Shown: positions 35,961 through 44,440, counted from the stretch's first letter. The stretch is 64,000 bases of DNA from Lumbricus terrestris (GCA_949752735.1 OX457036.1:98003761-98067760), one strand, 5' to 3'. The notes: a model not told the origin generated them from the letters alone. Program-made: numbers and translations.

Positions 35961-36123
35961 GCCTACTATTACTACCACTATTATTATTATTTTTTGCCCC
36001 GAGGTATTTAGGATTCCCCCAAGGACTTTATTACTAACTATTGGTTAAAAACTAGTCCAGAAAGACTTTTTGCCTTGAGGGTACATATGATCCCTCAGGG
36101 ACTTACACTCTATTACTGAAATA

Positions 36124-36181
<58 letters not shown>

Positions 36182-36189
36182 ATTATTAT

Positions 36190-36440
36190 TATTAATGTTC
36201 CTCTAAAGACAGAGTTCTACGACCTTGTAATGCGCAGGCGCGCGATGGCGTTGACTCGCTGGACTGTGACTAAGATTGTTTGGAGCAGGAAAAAGTTTTC
36301 TTGCGGGTCTTCTGTTATTTCTATCAAAATAATGTCGGTCGAGTTCCGTGATTATGTTGATCTTGGTCGACGGGTTCCATCATTTCTAGCGCAACCGGAG
36401 TAAAGCTATGTTTCGTCTGGAATTCGCATCATTAAATTCA
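36190..36440 (+). repeat. Segment duplicated at 62740-63320
   Basis: TAAAGACAGAGTT, GCGATGGCGTTGACTC, TGTGACTAAGAT and GTTCCGTGATTATG recur in the same order at 62748-63255. One frame is open (KDRVYDLVM... WTVTKIVWSRKK), but no family is recognised. It could be an exon of an unknown gene or an unclassified repeat. Confidence 0.5.
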
Positions 36441-36477
36441 TGTTTTTAACAGCAGTGATTACTTCTTGAGCTCTTGC

Positions 36478-37352
36478 CGTTGTCACGAAATAGAGTATCC
36501 CCCGTATTAATTGTATTCCCCCCCAAATTAAAAAAAGTTGAAAAACCACTTCCGCGTGTATTTGTTTTGCAAATTAATTTTCATCTGCTTTGTTTTGAAC
36601 AATGACACTGACATGCATGTTTATTCCTACTAGATAATTTGCTTTGTCCTGTTTTAGAGCACTTAAAACATTCAAAACACTTAAGAACACTCAGAGTCAC
36701 TAAATAAATTTGAGTTGCCTTTATCTGAGCATTGCTTAGGACACTTAAAACAATAATTAGAGTCACTTTAAATTTGGATTACAGCATAATTTTTTTTTTA
36801 TGCTCATTTTTCAAAAAAGGGTCCGTCCATAAACTACGTCACGCTCCAGGGGGGAGGGGGTGTAAGAAAGTGTAACAGTTTGTGACAGGGGGAGGGTCAG
36901 GTCATGTGTGACGTCACACATTTATTTTTTAATTCTTTTTTATTTTTTTGTTTTTAGTACCTAAAATCCGACCCGGCCAGGCGTGTCTAAAACCCGGCCT
37001 GGCGGGATAAAAGTTGATTTCCCGTCACTATCAAAGCGTTTAGGGACACACGTTACTATCAGAGGGATTAGGGATAGTATCCTAGGGTTTAGAGGGTTAG
37101 GTAAATGGTTATGTTTTTAAATTTTTTGTTCAAAGTGTGACGTACTTTAGGGGGGGTCCGAGCTTTGTGACAGTTTGTGACAGGGGGGGTCAAAAATGGT
37201 CAAAAATAGCGTGACGTACTTTATGGATGGCCCCAAAAGGGATAGAATGGTTTATCCCACGGATAGTATAGATCGGTTAATTCCACCCGAGGGATAGATT
37301 AATACATCCCTCCGGATAGCTTTCAGGGGAGATACTCCGTTTCGTGTCACCG
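36478..37352. mobile_element. MITE with GTCACGAAATAGAG termini, interrupted by a second MITE
   Basis: Second copy of the element at 22625-23077. The ends are GTCACGAAATAGAGTATCC and the inverse. The interior matches that copy apart from the insertion at 36819-37234. Confidence 0.75.
36819..37234. mobile_element. Nested MITE with TCCATAAA-TACGTCACGC termini
   Basis: The inverted ends GGGTCCGTCCATAAAC and (reverse-complemented right end) GGGGCCATCCATAAAG both continue TACGTCACGC. Comparison with the uninterrupted copy at 22625 shows a clean insertion into CAAAAAAGGG. Superfamily not assigned. Confidence 0.8.
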
Positions 37353-38576
37353 TCATTGCAAAGTCTCAGCCAAGTACGTAAGTAAGTATTGTTACTCTTA
37401 TTATGATTATTATTATTATTATTATTATTATTATCATTATTATTATTTTTTACCCGAGGTATCTATAATCCCTCATGTTTCATTATTATTATTTACGTCC
37501 TTACAATTATTTTATTTATTATTTTTTTACCCGAGGTATCAATGATCCCTCAGATTTTATAAATTTTTATTTATTTATTATTATCTTTTTATTATTGCTA
37601 TTACTATTACTATTATTATTATCATTATTTATTATTTTCAACTTTTTTTGCCCTGTGGTAGGCCTACTTCGTTCCCCAGGGACTTCTAAATTACCAGTAT
37701 AAGAGTTACGTGTCTGGATTCTCTGGAATGATTACAATTAATCCATATCGGGCGTCACAATGTTTCTGCTTTCATGATTAACAGGAGCAATCACTGATTC
37801 ACTGTGATGCATTTTGACTCCACTGGTATTCACGGAGCTGAGTTTAGTGCAGTTAACCCGTCACGTGTCAATGTTGTCAGAAGCACGGTAGGCCTACGTG
37901 ATAGAAGAAGCGAAATTTTTTATCTACGCATTTTGCCACTTCGTACTTCGTTTTAGAATAGAACTAATCGAATGAAGGTTGTTCAATGTTCATGAGTCAT
38001 TGACTTGCAATGGAAAATCCGTTGTTGTTTGCAAGCGTCTATTTTTTTTCGTGAGCATGAATGTTTCTGCATTCAGCTTTCAAAAGTCGATTGTGTTAGT
38101 AGGCCTATGTAGGCTATAACATTGTATATAGGCCTATTTATAATACTGTGTATAGGCCTATGTTACACTGTGTGTAGCGCATGTTTGAATCAAGGCGCTT
38201 GACTAACAAGTGCACTGCTCTTAGTATTTCAAAGGAGGTTTACAATAACAACATTGTATTTTATGTGGTGACGAAGACACGAAATTTTTCGGTCATGCCC
38301 GGCTGACGCCAAAAACTTCCGCGTAACTTTATTGCATTGATTCTGACTCAGCTGTGGTTTGTTGCAGTTTCAATGATGCTGTCTCATAACAAATACCAAC
38401 AGCGCCGCCCTCCTCCTCCTCCTTTTCCTCCTCCTTTATCAAGTCCTTGGTGTGAGTATCGTCAGCAATGCAGCAATGCAACTTCCTTGTCATGTTGCAA
38501 ATGCTGTTTGTAGGCTACTCTGCGACACGATGAGGTCTTTGCGTCTTTAAAAATAACCTGACTAGACATTCTACAG
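37353..38576. other. Intergenic DNA, no gene recognised
   Basis: It contains (ATT)n and (TTTA)n tracts to 37650, then ordinary AT-rich sequence. No supported feature. Confidence 0.45.
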
Positions 38577-38661
38577 CAGTGCTGTCCAACCTTTTTGGTA
38601 CCACGGGCCGCAAAAGGAAGATTTTTTGAAGCCGAGGGCCACAACACTAAAATCAAAATTT
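38577..38661 (+). mobile_element. hAT terminus fragment adjoining the Polinton
   Basis: CAGTGCTGTCCAACCTTTTT and the following ACCACGGGCCGC resemble hAT-Charlie-type termini. The Polinton begins 91 bp in. I found no matching right terminus beyond 54595. Confidence 0.4.
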
Positions 38662-38667
38662 ATTGAT

Positions 38668-38995
38668 AGTAGATAGATTAAGACTATTCTGGGACATTTG
38701 ACCTTAACCATGGTTCAACTTTTCCAAATCACCCATAACCATGGTTCAAAAAATTTGATGACTCATCAAAAAATTTGTCGACCCATAACCATGGTTCAAA
38801 AATATATCATCCATAACCATGGTTCAAAAATGTGTCGACCCAAACCATGGTTCAAAAAAATATGCTGACTCTTCAAAAAATATGTCACCCATAACCATGG
38901 TTCAAAAATCAGCCACCCCATAACCACCCCAGCACGCGCCTATGACTCATCATGCGGGGAATTTCCAGTAGTTTCGATGATGAGTCATAGGGTGA
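38668..38995. repeat. Left terminal inverted repeat of the Polinton
   Basis: 328 bp, identical to 54262-54589 in reverse complement. It contains six AACCATGGTT palindromes at 38706, 38737, 38787, 38815, 38843 and 38893, three TGACTCA/TGAGTCA sites and a 15-bp-stem inverted repeat at its inner edge (38939-38953 with 38977-38991). Confidence 0.97.
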
Positions 38996-39910
38996 TTACA
39001 TGACCACTAATTCTCCATTATCTACCCAAGAATTAAAAGACTCTGGATATCCAAGCCACTTCACGAGCAATTTTTTCCCACGTTTCCTGATAATCTTTTC
39101 TATTCTAAATATTTCTTGAGTTGTTTTCTGTAGCTCCTGTTCATAAAAACTACCTTGTATTTCCTCGCCATTAGAATCAGTAATCTTATAAGTTGGTGGA
39201 ACCGTGTATTGAATCTGGGATATTGTAAATACCTCCTCAGTCCATCGGGGTGTGTATGCCTTCTCAAAAATGTTCTTCTTCTTAGTTATTCTGATTTTAT
39301 CACCGATTGAAAACTTTGGCACAATAGGCTCCGAAATTTCTTTACCGTATAAATTCATAAATACAGATTTTTCATTCACTTTCATACTAGCCTTGGCGGG
39401 AGTCATTTTAATGGAAGAATGCCTTGTATTATTATAATTGATAACCATTTCATCTAATATATCGATGTATCTTCTCGTTGAATTAGCGGTAAAGTACTTG
39501 AACATCTTTTCTTTCATCGTTCGGTTCCATCTCTCAACAACGCAAGATTTTTCCTCATTCTCAGTAGAGTACAAATCAACCAAATTCTTGACGTCCTTGT
39601 TATAAAATTCTTTCCCTTTATCAACCCATAATTTCACAGGCTTTCGTCCACCCTCGAGTATCTTCATAAAACCGGCAGCTGTAGATTTCCCACTCTTATC
39701 TTTCAATGACACAATCCAACCGTATTTAGAAAAAACATCTATAACGGTTAATAGGTATTTAACCCCATCGTTATCTTTAGCAAACGACTGCATATCCACC
39801 AAATCAGCTGCCCATATCTCATCTTTACCCCCGGCGTAAACCTTCCTTTTTCTAAAATGTCTAACAACTGGTTTATGCAACTCATCAGCTAATTGATCAG
39901 TCCATTTCAC
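38996..39910 (-). CDS. Retroviral-type (DDE) integrase with chromodomain
   Basis: About 304 residues. The catalytic core has an IWAADLVDM start (Asp about 36), LWVDKGKEFYN (Asp about 97) and VVERWNRT (Glu about 126). The C-terminal 45 residues (IEKIIRKRGKKLLVKWLGYP) are a chromodomain, as in Polinton and Metaviridae integrases. It inserts the element and makes the 6-bp duplication. The frame has no in-frame ATG before about residue 40. Its first listed codon is GTG at 39910, which overlaps the stop codon of the upstream PLA2-like gene. The two frames are related by -1, with an A7 run at 39919-39925, so expression as a frameshift fusion is inferred. An unseen splice or a non-AUG start are alternatives. 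The spacing between the second Asp and the Glu is 28 residues, shorter than the usual 35. Confidence 0.93.
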   Translation of the reverse strand: MKWTDQLADELHKPVVRHFRKRKVYAGGKDEIWAADLVDMQSFAKDNDGVKYLLTVIDVFSKYGWIVSLKDKSGKSTAAGFMKILEGGRKPVKLWVDKGKEFYNKDVKNLVDLYSTENEEKSCVVERWNRTMKEKMFKYFTANSTRRYIDILDEMVINYNNTRHSSIKMTPAKASMKVNEKSVFMNLYGKEISEPIVPKFSIGDKIRITKKKNIFEKAYTPRWTEEVFTISQIQYTVPPTYKITDSNGEEIQGSFYEQELQKTTQEIFRIEKIIRKRGKKLLVKWLGYPESFNSWVDNGELVVM

Positions 39911-40431
39911 TTCAGAGCTTTTTTTAAACCTAACCCAAGACTCGCTTTAGTAGATAATATAGGTTTAACTATAGCCCTCTCCACTCGTTCTCGCAAGCTA
40001 GGATTAGAAATATTATTCAAATCATTTATCATAGCTAAATCCGCAATATTTCTAGAAGCTGTATCGGTGTGTTGATCGTAAGCAAGATCGTGGATATATG
40101 CTGCGTTATCTACACGATTAATAGGTCTGCTCCAATCTTTAGGAGTTCCGTTCGGATTTAGTCTCTTATCTAGCCTTGTACCTGGACCTGTAAACTGATG
40201 GCCGGGTAAATGCATCTCACCGGGAAACTTAGCCCATGGTAACTTTATAGTACTAGTAGCCGCATTCAATGAACTAACTAAATCTCCACCTTTCATGGCT
40301 CCTTTTACGAATTGTGTTTTAGTTTTCCCGCATACAGCGCAAACACCTCGAAGCATCGATCTTCCATTATTCGCTACGGCGTTCTGCACATCTCTCGTTT
40401 CAGTCTTTTTTTTACACTTTACGCAATACAT
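39907..40431 (-). CDS. Zinc-ribbon plus phospholipase A2-like virion protein
   Basis: 174 residues. The N-terminus has CxxC pairs at 3/6 and 31/34 (a small zinc ribbon). Residues 66-140 match the parvovirus-type phospholipase A2 fold: FTGPG calcium-loop motif at 80-84 and HDLAYD catalytic His114/Asp115. In parvoviruses this domain breaches endosomal membranes during entry, and related domains occur in adintovirus-type elements. Between the two parts is MKGG|D (46-50), a fit to the adenain consensus, so the protease may release the enzyme domain. It ends LKKALK with a TGA only ten bases after the A7 run that could shift ribosomes into the integrase frame. Its ATG lies 25 bp from the divergent ATPase ATG. 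Confidence 0.88.
   Translation of the reverse strand: MYCVKCKKKTETRDVQNAVANNGRSMLRGVCAVCGKTKTQFVKGAMKGGDLVSSLNAATSTIKLPWAKFPGEMHLPGHQFTGPGTRLDKRLNPNGTPKDWSRPINRVDNAAYIHDLAYDQHTDTASRNIADLAMINDLNNISNPSLRERVERAIVKPILSTKASLGLGLKKALK
39917..39925 (-). promoter_or_regulatory. Candidate -1 frameshift site (A AAA AAA GC)
   Basis: On the minus strand seven adenines sit in zero frame as A AAA AAA after the last base of a TTA codon. This fits the X XXY YYZ slippery pattern. Slipping back one base enters the integrase frame before its first recognised codons and bypasses the TGA at 39909-39907. No strong downstream hairpin is obvious by eye. Confidence 0.6.
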
Positions 40432-40456
40432 TTCGCTTTTTTAATACATAAATAAA
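40432..40456. promoter_or_regulatory. 25-bp divergent intergenic region between PLA2-like and ATPase genes
   Basis: Only 25 bp separates the two start codons. It is AT-rich, with AATACATAAATAAA leading directly into the ATPase ATG. If both genes are transcribed from here, the leaders must be nearly absent or overlap the opposite gene. Confidence 0.5.
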
Positions 40457-41245
40457 ATGGAAATCAAAGATTTGAGTTGGGGATCTGCGTTATCGAAAAG
40501 ATTTAATAATCCCTTGTTACCTAAAAGTATAAGGGGGTTGATAATTGGAAAGTCAGGCTGCGGAAAAACGACACTTCTTCTGAATCTATTACTCAGGCCG
40601 GGCTGGCTAGACTATAATAACCTCCAGGTATTCGGTAAATCTCTGTTTCAACCAGAATATAGCATTATCAAAAAGGCTTTCGAAGAAAAATTACCGAAAG
40701 AAGAGATTGTTAGATTATTCGAGGAGCTTCAAAACAAAATCATGGAACTAAACGCGTCACCAGACTTTGTTATGGAAGAAATGGCGAAAATGTTAAAAGT
40801 CAAATCCGATATCAATGCCGAGTTTTTTGAAAATGCCGAAGATGTACCAGACCCGAGAGACTTGAGTAGCGAAAAGAAGAATCTGATGATTTTTGACGAT
40901 TTACAGTTGGAAAAACAAAACAAGTGCGAAACATATTATATTCGGGGGAGGCATAGTAATGTGGACTGTTTTTACCTCGCACAGAATTATTTCAAAATAC
41001 CTCGGCAAACGATCAGAGAGAATGCAAACTTTATTTGTCTGTTCAAACAGGACCAGAAAAATATCGGTCATATTTACAACGATCATGCTAGTACGGACAT
41101 GCATAAAGATGAATTTAGAAAACTATGCGAATGGGTTTGGGGGCAACCACACGGATTCCTTGTTATCGACCACAGTAGCGAAAAGTACAATGGCAAATAC
41201 CGCTGCGGATTCGATGAATTTTATATAATCGAGGATCCGTTGTAG
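40457..41245 (+). CDS. Viral DNA-packaging ATPase (A32/FtsK-HerA type)
   Basis: 262 residues. Walker A is GKSGCGKTT at 31-39 and Walker B LMIFDD at 143-148, followed by a YLAQNYFKIPRQTIRENANF sensor region (173-192), all typical of the packaging ATPases of Polintons, virophages and large DNA viruses. It should translocate the genome into the preformed capsid. The start is supported by the ATAAATAAAATG context and by divergence from the PLA2-like gene. It heads the rightward gene block. The next ATG follows 20 bp after its stop. Confidence 0.93.
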   Translation: MEIKDLSWGSALSKRFNNPLLPKSIRGLIIGKSGCGKTTLLLNLLLRPGWLDYNNLQVFGKSLFQPEYSIIKKAFEEKLPKEEIVRLFEELQNKIMELNASPDFVMEEMAKMLKVKSDINAEFFENAEDVPDPRDLSSEKKNLMIFDDLQLEKQNKCETYYIRGRHSNVDCFYLAQNYFKIPRQTIRENANFICLFKQDQKNIGHIYNDHASTDMHKDEFRKLCEWVWGQPHGFLVIDHSSEKYNGKYRCGFDEFYIIEDPL

Positions 41246-41265
41246 TAAAATTTAATCTAATAAAA

Positions 41266-42060
41266 ATGGAATCATCGCTTCTCAAACAGATAGCTGATAA
41301 TACGGAAAAGACGGCCCGTAACACGGAACCAAAAACGTCATTTTTCATTGCGTTGTGTGAAAAGAGCTCACGAATCAGATATAATTTTAATCCATTACTT
41401 GAGCTGGATAAAAATAAAAATTATGAAATGGCTCTTGTAGATCTCGAAACGTACTATTCCTTTCCTAATATCGACGAGACAAACAACAACTTTAAATATT
41501 CGCCGAATGGTCAAACACCATGGATCAACATAGATGTCCCAGAAGGGTGCTATGAAATAACGGATATAAACGAATACATACAGAGAATCATGAAGGAGAA
41601 TGGACATTATGACAATGCAAATGGAGAATACTACATCACAATAGAACCAAACACAAATACGCAGAAGACTGTGTTAAATATAAAAGGAGACTATATGGTT
41701 GACTTTATGCCAAATAATTCGATTAGAACGGTTCTAGGTTTTAATAACTGGATCTATTCGGGTGGATATAACGAATCGGAGCACTCGGTAAATATTATGA
41801 GTGTAAGCTGTCTAAAAGTGACCAACGATATTATAGCATCCTCATACTCTAACGGAACATTGGTAAACTTAATATATTCTTTTTTCCCAAAGGTAGGGCC
41901 GGGTTACAAGATTATCCAAGAGCCGCATAAATTAATATATCAACCCATTACGCTATCTACAATTTCAACGATGACAACGACGCTCACGGATCAAAATGGG
42001 AAACTGATAAATCTTAGAGGAGATGAATTGACGATTCGTTTTCACGTCAGACAAGTTTGA
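41266..42060 (+). CDS. Candidate penton / minor capsid protein
   Basis: 264 residues, no signal peptide or membrane segment. The body is rich in predicted beta strands (YEMALVDLETYYSF, GCYEITDINEYIQ, LGFNN, and the closing GDELTIRFHV). Proteins of this pattern sit beside the ATPase in many invertebrate Polintons and are thought to be single jelly-roll pentons. That assignment is family knowledge plus gene position, not a visible catalytic motif. The start lies in TAATAAAAATG. A short coiled N-terminal segment (KQIADNTEKTARNTE) may be an anchoring arm. Confidence 0.65.
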   Translation: MESSLLKQIADNTEKTARNTEPKTSFFIALCEKSSRIRYNFNPLLELDKNKNYEMALVDLETYYSFPNIDETNNNFKYSPNGQTPWINIDVPEGCYEITDINEYIQRIMKENGHYDNANGEYYITIEPNTNTQKTVLNIKGDYMVDFMPNNSIRTVLGFNNWIYSGGYNESEHSVNIMSVSCLKVTNDIIASSYSNGTLVNLIYSFFPKVGPGYKIIQEPHKLIYQPITLSTISTMTTTLTDQNGKLINLRGDELTIRFHVRQV

Positions 42061-42086
42061 AAGTTTTTTTGTAATTTATATATAAA

Positions 42087-42701
42087 ATGAGTCGTTACAT
42101 AGCTGTAAAAGTTAATATTTCGGAAGCGCAAAAAGACAAAATTCAAAAATCTCTCCAAGCAGGAACTGGTGTGAGTATCAAACTAACATATGATGATTTA
42201 AACGGGCAGCATGTGTTAGCTCTGACGCAAGCACAAATCAATAAAATGGCAAAGGCGTACCAAAAAGGAACTGGTGTAGTCATCAAAATGAGTAAAACGC
42301 AATTGGAGAACAATAGAAAAGTCGAAGGAGGATTCATAGGCGCCTTACTTCCGTTTCTAGCAACAGCGGGTAAATTCCTTATGTCCACATTACTACCTAG
42401 TTTAGCTACGGGGGCTATGGCTGGCTTAGGTTCCGCAGCCACGTCGAAGATTGTCGATAAAATGAGCGGATCTGGTGTAAAGTACGTGAAGAAAATATAT
42501 GCGAAGAAAGGTGATATGGCGTGTAAGATAAAATCAGTCGGGTCTGGTTTGTACTTGTCCCCTTGGTCAAAAGGCGCCTCGATAACAGGATCTGGGTTGT
42601 TTTTGAAAACGGGGTCGGGTTATGAGCCTATAGGTGAAGGACTTTTGTTAGGTCCTAATTCTCCGCTTAAAAATATTCCAATACTCGGTATGATATTTTA
42701 A
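42087..42701 (+). CDS. Membrane-active minor virion protein candidate
   Basis: 204 residues. Two diverged repeats (residues 7-35 and 44-72, sharing KDKIQKSLQAGTGVSIK and NKMAKAYQKGTGVVIK) precede a hydrophobic Gly/Ala-rich segment at 82-118 and a Gly-Ser-rich tail with GSGLYL and GSGLFL repeats. Three sites fit the adenain consensus (MAGL|G at 111, MSGS|G at 126, ITGS|G at 166). The combination of a cleavable precursor and an amphipathic or hydrophobic core resembles membrane-lytic capsid proteins such as adenovirus pVI. This is an inference from architecture. It starts in TATATAAAATG. Confidence 0.6.
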   Translation: MSRYIAVKVNISEAQKDKIQKSLQAGTGVSIKLTYDDLNGQHVLALTQAQINKMAKAYQKGTGVVIKMSKTQLENNRKVEGGFIGALLPFLATAGKFLMSTLLPSLATGAMAGLGSAATSKIVDKMSGSGVKYVKKIYAKKGDMACKIKSVGSGLYLSPWSKGASITGSGLFLKTGSGYEPIGEGLLLGPNSPLKNIPILGMIF

Positions 42702-42716
42702 TTTAGTGTTTATAAA

Positions 42717-43115
42717 ATGTCGAGACCACTACACAAATTTATAACTAAACCAACTCGTCAGGCAGAGGTTAGAACCCAACCCATTTCTGTCAGTTGGAAG
42801 GTAAAGAGCAATATAACTCACGCTCCAAAAAGACAACGAGGCGGCTTAAGATGGGAGATTTTCGCACAAAATGTTATAACGATTCAACCGAGGGCTACTA
42901 ATACGCTACTGCTTGGACTCGGTGTAGAAATGACTGGAGGAGTTTGCCTCGTTTCCCTTAGACAGAGTATCAAAGAACGAAGATGTAGTCTCCAAGACGG
43001 AGAGGTTTCAGAAGACGTGGTTGACGATATCATTGTTTCTATTCAAAACAATTCCGATTCATTAGTAACTATAAACGGAGGAGAGTCGTTATGTTATGTA
43101 AATTATATTCAGTAA
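42717..43115 (+). CDS. Small beta-rich protein, possible dUTPase-like or virion fold
   Basis: 132 residues with a basic N-terminal 40 residues and a beta-rich C-terminal part. The order LLLGLGVEMTGGVCLVSL then IIVSIQNNSDSLVTINGGES then LCYVNYIQ recalls the closing strands of dUTPase-like barrels, including the 'N-S-D...I-x-G-E-x-L' pattern. I do not see the catalytic dUTPase motifs (no Asp in a GVID-type motif), so an enzymatic role is doubtful. A structural trimer is as likely. It starts in TTTATAAAATG, 15 bp after the previous stop. Confidence 0.55.
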   Translation: MSRPLHKFITKPTRQAEVRTQPISVSWKVKSNITHAPKRQRGGLRWEIFAQNVITIQPRATNTLLLGLGVEMTGGVCLVSLRQSIKERRCSLQDGEVSEDVVDDIIVSIQNNSDSLVTINGGESLCYVNYIQ

Positions 43116-43152
43116 ACGGTCGGTTTGAGTTATCATTAAAAAAAATAATATT

Positions 43153-43872
43153 ATGTTAATAAAAACAATGGAGTATCATGAAGACTACAAAACAGACAAC
43201 AAGCTCTATCCAAATCTAACACCCACCGCGCCAGAAGGAGAAATACATATAGTCACAGGGTCGGCGCAAACGTATCGACTTCAAAAGATTGGCGAAATTA
43301 AGAAAGAAATCGAGCAAGTACGCGATAAAAGAGCAGCGTTGAGTAAAAAGTACCATAGAAGTGTAAGCGTAATCGGCGCAGTAGGTGGAGTCCTCTCAGC
43401 GGTCACGATGGGGCTTGGAATTTCAGGAATCGGAGTATTATCCACCATAATCGCAGCACCTATTGCTATGGCTTTGGAAGGAGCGGCATTAGGTGTGGGG
43501 CTGCTAAGTATAATCGGTATCTACATCGGTAAAAAGCTGGCGTTGAAGGCTGAGAAGCATGAAAAGATCAAAACGCTAGCCGACGCGAAACTCAACACGA
43601 TCAGCGATCATATTTCAAAAGCTCTCATGGATGATAACATTTCACACGAGGAATATTCGTTGATTCTGAGCGAGATTGAAAAATTCAACGGTATGAAAGA
43701 AGAAATTAGGAGTAATATTAAAGTTGCGATCGACGCGATGGACGAGGTGACGAAACAATCGCTCATCGATCGTGGAAAAGATGAAGCCCGGCAGTACTTT
43801 CAATCTATGTTTGAGAAAAATAACGAATCTATTAAAAAAACGACTAACGCGAACATACGTGAAAACATGTAG
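43153..43872 (+). CDS. Coiled-coil membrane protein, function unknown
   Basis: 239 residues. Residues 41-68 are a charged helix (KKEIEQVRDKRAAL) and 72-126 hold two hydrophobic stretches rich in Gly/Ala (VIGAVGGVLS, STIIAAPIAMALEGAALGVG). A long charged helical region with EKIKTLADAKLNTI, DDNISHEEYSLIL and EKFN follows. Relatives occur in other Polintons but have no known function. A hairpin in the membrane with cytosolic coiled coils is likely. Met6 (ATG 43168) could be the real start, because TAATAAAAAC precedes it. Its C-terminal half is duplicated in the next two frames. Confidence 0.7.
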   Translation: MLIKTMEYHEDYKTDNKLYPNLTPTAPEGEIHIVTGSAQTYRLQKIGEIKKEIEQVRDKRAALSKKYHRSVSVIGAVGGVLSAVTMGLGISGIGVLSTIIAAPIAMALEGAALGVGLLSIIGIYIGKKLALKAEKHEKIKTLADAKLNTISDHISKALMDDNISHEEYSLILSEIEKFNGMKEEIRSNIKVAIDAMDEVTKQSLIDRGKDEARQYFQSMFEKNNESIKKTTNANIRENM

Positions 43873-44026
43873 ACATATGTCGTTACGTCTGGAAATACGT
43901 CTAACATACGCAAACATACGTGAAAACATGTAGACGTATGTCGTTACGTCGGGAAATACGTCCAACTTATGTTTTGAAACATGTCGAAAAAACACGTCTG
44001 AAAACATTATATTTTTTCTACTTAAA
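43848..44026 (+). repeat. ACGT-rich intergenic repeat, copies 1 and 2
   Basis: Two tandem copies of a unit of about 60 bp beginning ACATACGTGAAAACATGTAG and continuing GTATGTCGTTACGTC. Further copies lie at 44430-44540 and 44830-44940. Each overlaps a stop codon and precedes the next ATG by one AT-rich stretch (CATTATATTTTTT). Confidence 0.85.
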
Positions 44027-44440
44027 ATGTCGTTTCCAAAAAACACCGACCCCGCGAAAAGAGAGTTTATCGTTGCTGAATATCTGAAAACCAAGAAGAA
44101 TTTTCAACAAAACTTTTTATCGGAGAGATTGGGAGATTCGGGACTGCAAAGTATAATCGCCAGCTACATCTGTAAAAAGCTGATGATGAATGAAAAGATC
44201 AAAACGCTAGCTGACGTGAAACTCAACACGATCTGCGACTATATTGAAAAAGCTCTCATGGATGATAACATTTCAGATGAGGAATATTCGTTGATGCTGA
44301 GTGAGATTGAAAAATTCAACAACAAGAAAGAAGAGATTAGAAGTAAAATTAAAGTCGTGATGGATGTGGTGAACGAGGTGACGAAGAAGTCAGGTAGAAA
44401 AACAAAAAACGAATCTATCAAAAAGACAAAACATACGTGA
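44027..44440 (+). CDS. Chimeric frame: head of the 299-aa protein joined to tail of the 239-aa protein
   Basis: 137 residues. Residues 1-41 (DPAKREF, AEYLKTKKN, NFLSERLGDSGL) match the start of the protein at 44942-45841. From residue 42 on (IIASYICKKL, EKIKTLADVKLNTI, DDNISDEEYSLML) it matches the C-terminal half of the protein at 43153-43872. This is a recombination product of a tandem duplication. Whether it is translated is unknown, but it keeps a TTAAAATG start and an open frame. It lacks most of the hydrophobic hairpin, so it would be soluble. Confidence 0.7.
   Translation: MSFPKNTDPAKREFIVAEYLKTKKNFQQNFLSERLGDSGLQSIIASYICKKLMMNEKIKTLADVKLNTICDYIEKALMDDNISDEEYSLMLSEIEKFNNKKEEIRSKIKVVMDVVNEVTKKSGRKTKNESIKKTKHT

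Noticed and set aside
38700..38905. Regularly spaced palindromic repeats that might suggest a CRISPR array
   Set aside because: The repeats are 10-bp palindromes with unequal 18-40 bp gaps, lie inside transposon TIRs in a eukaryotic genome, and the spacers are themselves mirrored in the other TIR.
43642..44094. A 150-codon minus-strand frame
   Set aside because: Antisense to the 239-residue protein gene and the ACGT-rich repeats.
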